Positions 1 through 6,242 of a stretch of 12,740 bases of DNA are shown here, piece by piece (position 1 is the first letter of the stretch; each line of letters begins with the position of its first letter). The position numbers and the translations under genes are program-made. Location: NCBI GenBank assembly GCA_017619255.1, contig JAFZSS010000163.1, forward strand, positions 1-12,740, in the 5' to 3' direction. Origin of the DNA: Muribaculaceae bacterium (GTDB lineage Bacteria; Bacteroidota; Bacteroidia; Bacteroidales; Muribaculaceae). Below the pieces are notes generated by a model. It ran no database searches. It was not told the DNA's origin and saw only the letters and a list, made by a program, of their open reading frames with translations.

Positions 1-1
1 C

Positions 2-193
2 ACCCTGCACAAGGAAGTGTTGGCTCGCTACGAGGGCCTGAATATCGCTCCTTACAAGGGCTTTGTTAATCCCATCTACACTCCTGTCTATGACAAGAAT
101 GGTAAGCTGATTGATGTGAAGATCTCTTACACCGAGAACTACATCGACCAAATGCTCCGCTACGGTCAGGACTACTCTCCCCTCACCCACTAA
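2..193 (+). CDS. Probable dipeptidyl-peptidase III (M49 family), C-terminal fragment
   Basis: Only the last 63 codons are inside the window; the gene starts upstream. The frame is open from base 2 to the TAA at 191-193. The readable tail includes the segments EGLNIAPYKGFVNPIYTPV and ENYIDQMLRYGQDYS. From memory these resemble the C-terminus of Bacteroidetes dipeptidyl-peptidase III proteins, which are zinc peptidases that remove dipeptides from peptide N-termini. The HEXXGH zinc motif expected of M49 lies upstream and cannot be checked here, so the family call rests on the tail alone. The gene is followed by a strong terminator and is probably not co-transcribed with the hexosaminidase gene. 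Another peptidase with a similar tail remains possible. Confidence 0.65.
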   Translation, partial: TLHKEVLARYEGLNIAPYKGFVNPIYTPVYDKNGKLIDVKISYTENYIDQMLRYGQDYSPLTH

Positions 194-218
194 TTTGAGG
201 GTTTTGTCCTGAGATAAA

Positions 219-256
219 CGAGGAGGCTACCTGATGGCGGCCTCCTCGCTATTTTT
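219..256 (+). terminator. Rho-independent terminator after the peptidase gene
   Basis: A perfect 9-base-pair GC-rich stem (219-227 pairs with 240-248, CGAGGAGGC against GCCTCCTCG) has a 12-base loop and is followed by a short T-rich tract at 250-257. It starts 25 bases after the peptidase stop codon and lies before the next promoter, so it separates the two transcription units. Confidence 0.85.
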
Positions 257-275
257 ATGATAATTGTAAGATTAT

Positions 276-306
276 GTTGTGCGCTCAGCCTTTTTTTGTA
301 AATTTG
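276..306 (+). promoter_or_regulatory. Bacteroidetes-type promoter for the hexosaminidase gene
   Basis: The -7 box TAAATTTG at 299-306 fits TAnnTTTG. A TTG at 277-279 sits 19 bases upstream as a -33 element. Transcription would start near 310-315, giving a leader of roughly 15-20 bases before the ATG at 330. This argues against the in-frame GTG at 279, which would lie upstream of the start of transcription. Confidence 0.7.
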
Positions 307-329
307 CGACAACAATAACCTATAAAACA

Positions 330-1982
330 ATGAGAAGATATTTCACCTTATTGCTGATGGCGGTAATGATTGCCGTGATTGCAATGGCTCAAACCGGCAA
401 GGCCGACTACCGCATTGTGCCTCTGCCCGACAGGATTGACGGTATTAAGAGTGCCGATTTCCGTCTTACTGACAAATGCTTAATCAACTATACCATGGGA
501 GACCGTGCCATGGAGCGTAATGCCGCAATGCTGAGTCGGTACATCGAGGACATGACCGGGATGCACCTAAGCACACGCCCCACCTTAAGAGGCGATGCCG
601 GAAACATTACCCTGCGACTTGACGACAACATTGACAATGACGAGGGATACGGCATCACTGTAACCCCCAAGTGTGTTGAGGTGCGGGGCAAGACTGCAGC
701 CGGAGTGTTCCAAGGCATTCAGGCATTGCGCAAGTCTTTGCCCATCGGCGAGTTTGATGCAGTAATCCTGCCTTCGGCGCAGATTTCATCCAGCCCGCGG
801 TTCGGATATCGCGGCATGCATCTGGACTGCGTGCGTCACTTCTTTGGCGTAGAGACGGTGAAGCGTTACATCGACATCATGGCGCTGCATGGCATGAATC
901 GCCTTCATTGGCACCTGACCGACGACCAGGGCTGGCGCATCGAAATCAAAAAGTATCCCCGCTTGACCGAGGTGGGCGGCTGGCGCAACGGTACGACTCT
1001 GGGCCACAACTCGCCCGTGAACGACGGCATACGCTACGGCGGTTACTACACCCAAGAGGAAATCCGTGACATCGTGCTTTATGCCGCCGACCGCTATATC
1101 ACTATCATCCCCGAAATAGATATGCCTGGACATATGCTCGGCGCTCTGGCCGCATATCCCGAGCTGGGATGTACCGGTGGTCCATACGAGGTGTGGGGCA
1201 TGTGGGGCGTCTCTGATGATATCTTGTGTGTGGGCAAGGATCATACTTTGCAGTTCATTAAGGATGTGCTTGACGAGGTGATGCAACTATTCCCCAGTCA
1301 GTATATTCACATCGGCGGTGATGAATCTCCTCGTGTGCGCTGGCAACAATGCCCGTTATGCCAACAGCGTATTAGTGACTTGGGCATCACGGCTGACGGA
1401 AAGCAAAGCGCCGAAGCGCGCCTGCAAGGCTGGTTCACGACACAGGTGCAAAACTATCTGGCCCAACACGGTCGCCGCATCATCGGCTGGGACGAGTTGC
1501 TAGGGTGTGATGTGGACCCGTCGGCAACCATTATGTCGTGGAGAGGCGCCAAACCCGGTGCCGAAGGTGCTAAACTGGGGCATGATGTGATCATGTCACC
1601 CGTTGGCCCCCTGTATTTTGACTATTACCAAACCAGCAAGACCTGGAACGAGCCGATGTCTTTTGGTGGCTGCAACACGCTTAAGAAAGTTTATGACTTC
1701 GAGCCTGTCGCCGAGGACTTGCCTGCCGGCACTCGCCACCACATCATCGGTGTCCAGGCCAATGTGTGGACCGAATACATCACTTGTGAGCCCCAGATCC
1801 AATATCAAGTGCTTCCCCGCATGGCGGCCCTTTCAGAGGTACAGTGGCTGCAACCCGAGGAGAAAGACTATCAGGACTTTAAGGCCCGCCTGCTGCATCT
1901 GGTGGATCTTTACAAGCTTTATGGCTGGACTTACCGAGCCAAGAGCCTGATTCAGGAAGAAGAGGATCATGCACAGGAGTAG
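330..1982 (+). CDS. Exported beta-N-acetylhexosaminidase, glycoside hydrolase family 20
   Basis: The 550-residue enzyme should release terminal N-acetylglucosamine or N-acetylgalactosamine from glycans or cell-wall fragments. Residues 1-20 form a signal peptide (MRR, a hydrophobic stretch, then AMA before Q21) with no lipobox cysteine, so the protein is probably periplasmic. A GH20b-like N-terminal domain spans about 25-150 and the catalytic barrel about 155-510. Family motifs are HWHLTDDQGWR from residue 193, PEIDMPGH around E262, and HIGGDESP with the catalytic Asp-Glu pair D331-E332. In GH20 the Asp positions the substrate acetamido group and the Glu is the acid/base. No extra carbohydrate-binding module is seen, and the C-terminus is acidic. 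The ATG at 330 is preferred over GTG 279 because it directly precedes the signal peptide and lies downstream of the promoter. No SusC/SusD or other polysaccharide-locus genes are adjacent, so the natural substrate cannot be inferred. Confidence 0.95.
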   Translation: MRRYFTLLLMAVMIAVIAMAQTGKADYRIVPLPDRIDGIKSADFRLTDKCLINYTMGDRAMERNAAMLSRYIEDMTGMHLSTRPTLRGDAGNITLRLDDNIDNDEGYGITVTPKCVEVRGKTAAGVFQGIQALRKSLPIGEFDAVILPSAQISSSPRFGYRGMHLDCVRHFFGVETVKRYIDIMALHGMNRLHWHLTDDQGWRIEIKKYPRLTEVGGWRNGTTLGHNSPVNDGIRYGGYYTQEEIRDIVLYAADRYITIIPEIDMPGHMLGALAAYPELGCTGGPYEVWGMWGVSDDILCVGKDHTLQFIKDVLDEVMQLFPSQYIHIGGDESPRVRWQQCPLCQQRISDLGITADGKQSAEARLQGWFTTQVQNYLAQHGRRIIGWDELLGCDVDPSATIMSWRGAKPGAEGAKLGHDVIMSPVGPLYFDYYQTSKTWNEPMSFGGCNTLKKVYDFEPVAEDLPAGTRHHIIGVQANVWTEYITCEPQIQYQVLPRMAALSEVQWLQPEEKDYQDFKARLLHLVDLYKLYGWTYRAKSLIQEEEDHAQE

Positions 1983-2010
1983 TCGGTCGCTTGACTAACT
2001 TCACATACAA

Positions 2011-2054
2011 AAATAATCCCCGCTGTCTTATTGTCGCTGACAACGGGGATTTTT
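2011..2054. terminator. Bidirectional terminator between convergent genes
   Basis: A 13-base stem (2015-2027 with 2039-2051, one C-A mismatch) encloses an 11-base loop. It is followed by a T run on the plus strand at 2050-2054 and preceded by an A run at 2009-2013, which becomes a T run on the minus strand. It lies between the hexosaminidase stop (1982) and the nhaD stop (2069), so it can end transcription from both sides. Confidence 0.85.
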
Positions 2055-2068
2055 CGTTAAGCTGTGAC

Positions 2069-3406
2069 CTATCCTCCGGTCTGAAGGAAGAATGGCAATA
2101 GACTCTCGAGGCAGATAATCAGGATGCCTGCAACATATCCAGCCAAAGCCAGCAGAGTGATTTTCTTCAAGTACCAGAAGAATGGGATTTTCTCGATACC
2201 CATGGCTACCACACCGGCTGCCGAACCGATAATTAACAGCGAACCACCAACTCCGGCACAGAATGTCAACAGATGCCAGAACAGGCCATCTTCGACAAAA
2301 GTCAGCAGATAGGGATCGGTGGTGCCTGCAGGAGCCATAGTCTCAAACATCTTAATACAAGCCGATACCAGAGGCACATTATCGACGATGGATGAAAGCA
2401 CACCAATGATTGAGGTCATCAGGACAGGCTGGTGCAAGTTAGTGTTCATCTCACCAGCAAGCGTGTTAAGAACACCGACTTCAGAGAGTGCTGATACCGC
2501 CATCAGGATACCCAGGAAGAACAGAATCGTGGGCATGTCAATCGTGTGCAATGCCGACGAGACGCGGCCGCCCATCTTGGAGTCAATCTTAAATCGTTTT
2601 ACCCAAATTTCGGTAACACCCCAGATGACACCCAGCGAAATCATGATGCCCATGAAAGGAGGGAGGCCAGTGATTGTCTTGAAAACAGGAACAAACAGCA
2701 AGCCTGATACGCCGATGATGAGCATGGCTTTACTCAGGTGGGGGTGACGCTCATGCAACCCCGGGTTCTTGTCGGCCATCGTGGTAATCGTCTGCATCTT
2801 GCCTTCTTTGATGAAGCACTGAGCTATCAATACGGGGATGACCATTGCCACGATGCTGGGGATGAGCAGATTGATGATCAGTCCAAGTGATGACACCTTC
2901 TCATCCATCCATAACATGATGGTTGTGACATCACCGATAGGCGAAAATGCGCCACCGGCATTAGCGGCTATAACGATAAGTCCAGCAAACATCCAACGGT
3001 CTTTCTGGTCGCTGAGTAGGCGGCGCAACATCATCACCATGATAATGGTCGTGGTCATGTTGTCAAGCACTGCCGACATGATAAACGACAAGGTACAGAT
3101 TATCCACAGCAAGTGGCGCTTGCTCTTAGCTTTGATGTGTTCGGTAATGAACGAGAAACCACCATAGCGGTCGATGATCTCCACGATTGTCATGGCACCG
3201 ATAAGGAAGACCACAATCTCGCAGGCGTCACCCAGCTGTGTCACTATAGCCTCATGAATGCCGGGATCATGTCCCATAAGTGCATATATAGACCATAGGA
3301 TGCCACATGTGAGCAACGCGAATGTGGCTTTATTCATGTGGAGAGGATGTTCGAGCGCAATCAGCACATAGCCAATCACGAAGACGATTATCATCGCCGC
3401 AATCAT
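2069..3406 (-). CDS. nhaD: Na+/H+ antiporter, NhaD family
   Basis: This 445-residue, strongly hydrophobic inner-membrane protein of about 10-12 predicted helices belongs to the NhaD branch of the ion transporter superfamily. NhaD proteins expel Na+ (and Li+) in exchange for protons. Recognisable features are the N-terminal segment GYVLIALEHPLHMNKA (residues 12-27), the motif VLDNMTTT (113-120), and GGAFSPIGDVTT (151-162). A second polar segment, SSIVDNVPLVSA, falls in the C-terminal half, consistent with the inverted-repeat architecture of this superfamily. Length and start are normal for the family. The start codon lies 46 bases downstream of the DUF4293 stop on the same strand with no obvious terminator between them, so the two are probably co-transcribed. 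The gene ends at a bidirectional terminator. The family call is firm; the exact ion preference is inferred. Confidence 0.9.
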   Translation of the reverse strand: MIAAMIIVFVIGYVLIALEHPLHMNKATFALLTCGILWSIYALMGHDPGIHEAIVTQLGDACEIVVFLIGAMTIVEIIDRYGGFSFITEHIKAKSKRHLLWIICTLSFIMSAVLDNMTTTIIMVMMLRRLLSDQKDRWMFAGLIVIAANAGGAFSPIGDVTTIMLWMDEKVSSLGLIINLLIPSIVAMVIPVLIAQCFIKEGKMQTITTMADKNPGLHERHPHLSKAMLIIGVSGLLFVPVFKTITGLPPFMGIMISLGVIWGVTEIWVKRFKIDSKMGGRVSSALHTIDMPTILFFLGILMAVSALSEVGVLNTLAGEMNTNLHQPVLMTSIIGVLSSIVDNVPLVSACIKMFETMAPAGTTDPYLLTFVEDGLFWHLLTFCAGVGGSLLIIGSAAGVVAMGIEKIPFFWYLKKITLLALAGYVAGILIICLESLLPFFLQTGG

Positions 3407-3452
3407 TGGGCTTAATGTTTAATGTTAAAAAGTAGTAGCGTTACAATGTATG

Positions 3453-3830
3453 TTACCTCAAACGGTCGGCATCGAGCAGTTTTTTCTTGTCACGGGACAT
3501 GGCTTTGTGTGCCAACATGAGGAAGATAATAGACAGTATCGGCAAGATAAAGAGCCAATTCCATGTCAACTTCGCCCCTTCGTCGGCGGCAAGGTGATAG
3601 GCCTGGTAGCCAATGGCCACCAACATAGCGAGACCCAGTATAATGTCAACGAAGCAAACGGTCATTTGACGCTGAAGGTTCTTGTACAAGAAGATGTCAA
3701 CAATGGCCAAGAAAGTAATGATACCCACCAAAATAGGCAACTCAAATGACACTGCGGTGAAAAACCCAAACACAGCCATCAGAATGGCAGCAATGAGCAG
3801 GTAAACGGATTGAATGCGTTGTAAAACCAT
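3453..3830 (-). CDS. DUF4293 family small integral membrane protein
   Basis: The protein has 125 residues and four predicted membrane helices (about 8-27, 32-49, 58-78 and 91-107) and no signal peptide. The start MVLQRIQSVYLL and the basic C-terminus ending in DADRLR match what I recall of the Bacteroidetes-specific family DUF4293, whose function is unknown. The start ATG (3828-3830) lies just downstream of a TAnnTTTG box on the minus strand. It is the first gene of a probable two-gene unit with nhaD. Whether it affects the antiporter or is simply a neighbour cannot be read from the sequence. Confidence 0.85.
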   Translation of the reverse strand: MVLQRIQSVYLLIAAILMAVFGFFTAVSFELPILVGIITFLAIVDIFLYKNLQRQMTVCFVDIILGLAMLVAIGYQAYHLAADEGAKLTWNWLFILPILSIIFLMLAHKAMSRDKKKLLDADRLR

Positions 3831-3866
3831 AATCTCAAAAATAATTTACTGTTAACAATTCTGCTG

Positions 3867-3896
3867 CAAAATTACGGAAATATTTCTATAATCAAC
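3867..3896 (-). promoter_or_regulatory. Promoter for the DUF4293-nhaD unit
   Basis: Reading the minus strand, TAATTTTG (3874 down to 3867) is an exact TAnnTTTG -7 box, and GTTG (3896-3893) lies 18 bases upstream as a -33 element. The predicted start of transcription is about 30 bases before the ATG at 3830. Confidence 0.6.
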
Positions 3897-3913
3897 ATAA
3901 AACACAAAGAAAA

Positions 3914-3945
3914 TTCGTCTGAAAGCACATTTATTATTATTTTTG
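3914..3945 (+). promoter_or_regulatory. Promoter for the TPR protein-dnaG unit
   Basis: TATTTTTG at 3938-3945 matches the TAnnTTTG -7 box. TTCG at 3914-3917 is a one-mismatch -33 element at 20-base spacing. The leader before the ATG at 4001 would be about 50 bases. It is divergent from the DUF4293 promoter, with the two -7 boxes about 64 bases apart. Confidence 0.5.
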
Positions 3946-4000
3946 CATACGATTTGCTGTATCAAAACAATGATATAGACTTTGGCAAAATCATCCTCTT

Positions 4001-6229
4001 ATGACAATTAACGAAATAGATAATATCCACAAACTAGTGTCACGGTGCATCGATGATGCGGAAATTAATGACGCTTTCACTCACTTGGCCACGCTTATCA
4101 ACGAATCGGGCCGAGTTAATCTGAACGATGAGCTTGAACGACTGCACATGTCTTATACATTCATGCTCAAATATTTGGAACAGGGGGTTATTGACCCACA
4201 GCGTGATATTATCTTGTCTGACATCCGTCGATCTCTTTACACATTGAATGATCGCTGTTTCATTGCCCTCATGGAGCCTGTGAGCTCTGAGGTGTTTTAC
4301 ACGAGACGACGGGAATTGGGCAATTTATCTCTTGTTGCCATTGTCGAAGAATACCGCGATTCACTCAAGGAATTGTCACTTGCTCAGTCGGCGCCTGCCG
4401 AACAGAGTGACAATCATGTCATTTTGTCACTACTGCAACATGCCGAGGCATTGGAGACTAAACTGTTCAATCGTGTGTGGTCTACTTTCCCGTTATCAGC
4501 AGACGACTCAAGCAGTCTGAAACTATGCATCAGCGGCGATATACTGCCTGTGCATACCCGTTGTCTGCTTGTCGCAGCGCTAATGCTCGGATTGATGAAA
4601 TTTTATGACGAGAGCAAATTGCTCATCTTGTTTGAGGCCTATTCTCTGAGTGATGATGCCCAGGTACAGTTGCGGGCCTTGGTTTGCGCCATGCTCGCCA
4701 TGCTCGCCCACAGGAAGCGCACATCGTCGTCTAAACCTATTCAAGCCCGCATTGCGGCCATGCTCGACATGCCGGATTTTGAGCAGGATGTGTGGAGCAT
4801 TCAAGTGCAGCTTGCCCAATCCCGCAATACCGAGAATGTGAAACAAAAGGTGCGCAATGAGCTCATACCCAATATCATGAAGATGCGTCCTGATATCATT
4901 GATAAGCTGAAGGATAATGAATCGCAGATTATTGATTTGAGTGATATCGAGGCTAATCCTGAGTGGCAGCGATGGCTTGATGAGAGTGGTATCACGCGCC
5001 GCATCGAGGAATTCAATGCCATGCAGACTGAGGGCAGCGATGTGTTCATCGCCACATTTGCTCACTTGAAAACTTTCCCCTTCTTCAAGACTCTGAGCAA
5101 CTGGTTCTTGCCTTTCTATCCCGCCCACTCCACGGTTCTGGAAAATCTGGGTGCAGGAAAGTTGGGGCTTGCCGAAGTCATACAGCATGCACCTTACCTG
5201 TGCAACAGCGACAAGTATTCCTTCTGTCTCTCGCTGGGATCCTTGCCTGAGTCTCAACGAGGCTTGATGTCGGCTCAGCTTGAAGAACAAAATGCCGCAC
5301 TTAAAGAGGCTCAGCAGGCTGAATTGCCCGATGACCGTAAGTTGCGCGTGGCTATAGTAAATGCTTTTATCCAAGACCTGTATCGCTTCTTCAAACTGTT
5401 TTCCCGCCATCGCGAATTCATTGCCGTCATGGATTCCCCAGGTCTTGATATGACCGATTGCATGCCGTTGGCCTTAGTGACACGCGACGCCCATGTGCTG
5501 GAATTGCTGGGTGCGCTCTACTTCAAGAATGCATTCTATGACGATGCCATCAAGTGTTTTACCCGGTTGGAGAGTATGGACAATGTATCAGATGACCATA
5601 TCTATCAGAAAATCGGCTTCGCTTACCAGAATGCCGGAAAAATTGAAAATGCTTTAACCTATTATCAGCGTTATGAGCTGCTTCATGAGAACGACTTGTG
5701 GAATGTGCGCCACATGGCGGCATGTTACCGGGAACTCGGAAAACTCGATTTGGCGCTCGAGTATTATCGCCGTGCCGAGGCATTGAGTCCCGACAATGTT
5801 TCACTCACATTGACTATAGGTCATGTGCTGTTAGAGCAGAATCGTACGAACGATGCCCTGCAACAATATTTCAAAGCCGACTTGATGGAGGGTGCCAGGC
5901 ATCGTGCTTGGCGACCAATTGCTTGGTGCTCTTTCCTGTTGAGTGACTATGAGCGTGCATTGGATTATTACAACCGTATCGCCAACGAGGATGAGCCGTC
6001 GGCCCAAGATTTATTAAACATGGGACATGTATTGTTGTGCCAAGGTAAAACTCAAGAGGCAATAGAGACCTATAGAAGTTCGCTTCATCTTATGGATGGC
6101 GATACCGCTAAGTTCCGCAAATCCCTCAAGGGAGATGCTTTGGAGTTGAGGCTTCACGGCATCTCGGCAGTGGATCAGGCGTTGATTCCTGACATCGTTT
6201 GTTCAAGCAAGACCGACAATAACAATTAA
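4001..6229 (+). CDS. TPR-repeat protein of unknown function, upstream of dnaG
   Basis: The 742-residue protein has no signal peptide or membrane segment, so it should be cytosolic. The C-terminal part, about residues 499-700, contains around six tetratricopeptide repeats. They show the usual spacing of small and aromatic residues, for example IYQKIGFAYQNAGKIENAL and MAACYRELGKLDLALEYY. The first 495 residues are mostly helical with no domain I can name. They include a long alpha-rich stretch (about 150-260) and a conserved-looking segment FPFFKTLSNWFLPFYPAHS (about 360-380). The gene stops 13 bases before dnaG with no terminator between, so the two are very probably one transcript. TPRs bind other proteins, so a scaffolding or adaptor role is a reasonable inference, but no partner is visible. 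I recognise it only as a Bacteroidales-type TPR protein. Confidence 0.8.
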   Translation: MTINEIDNIHKLVSRCIDDAEINDAFTHLATLINESGRVNLNDELERLHMSYTFMLKYLEQGVIDPQRDIILSDIRRSLYTLNDRCFIALMEPVSSEVFYTRRRELGNLSLVAIVEEYRDSLKELSLAQSAPAEQSDNHVILSLLQHAEALETKLFNRVWSTFPLSADDSSSLKLCISGDILPVHTRCLLVAALMLGLMKFYDESKLLILFEAYSLSDDAQVQLRALVCAMLAMLAHRKRTSSSKPIQARIAAMLDMPDFEQDVWSIQVQLAQSRNTENVKQKVRNELIPNIMKMRPDIIDKLKDNESQIIDLSDIEANPEWQRWLDESGITRRIEEFNAMQTEGSDVFIATFAHLKTFPFFKTLSNWFLPFYPAHSTVLENLGAGKLGLAEVIQHAPYLCNSDKYSFCLSLGSLPESQRGLMSAQLEEQNAALKEAQQAELPDDRKLRVAIVNAFIQDLYRFFKLFSRHREFIAVMDSPGLDMTDCMPLALVTRDAHVLELLGALYFKNAFYDDAIKCFTRLESMDNVSDDHIYQKIGFAYQNAGKIENALTYYQRYELLHENDLWNVRHMAACYRELGKLDLALEYYRRAEALSPDNVSLTLTIGHVLLEQNRTNDALQQYFKADLMEGARHRAWRPIAWCSFLLSDYERALDYYNRIANEDEPSAQDLLNMGHVLLCQGKTQEAIETYRSSLHLMDGDTAKFRKSLKGDALELRLHGISAVDQALIPDIVCSSKTDNNN

Positions 6230-6242
6230 GCATAGATTTCGG

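Noticed and set aside
32..48. 17-base exact match between the peptidase tail and the epimerase gene (12163-12179)
   Set aside because: Both encode the short peptide EGLNIA with the same preferred codons. The match does not extend and the proteins are unrelated, so it is chance.
279..329. GTG start 51 bases upstream of the hexosaminidase ATG
   Set aside because: It would precede the predicted start of transcription and place 17 odd residues before a clean signal peptide.
786..1286. 166-codon open frame on the minus strand inside the hexosaminidase gene
   Set aside because: It lies opposite conserved GH20 catalytic motifs, has no recognisable domain and no promoter box. It is a by-product of codon bias in the real gene.
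4580..5410. 276-codon open frame on the minus strand inside the TPR gene
   Set aside because: It is long, but the opposite frame carries a coherent 742-residue protein. The minus-strand product shows no domain or promoter and starts inside coding sequence.
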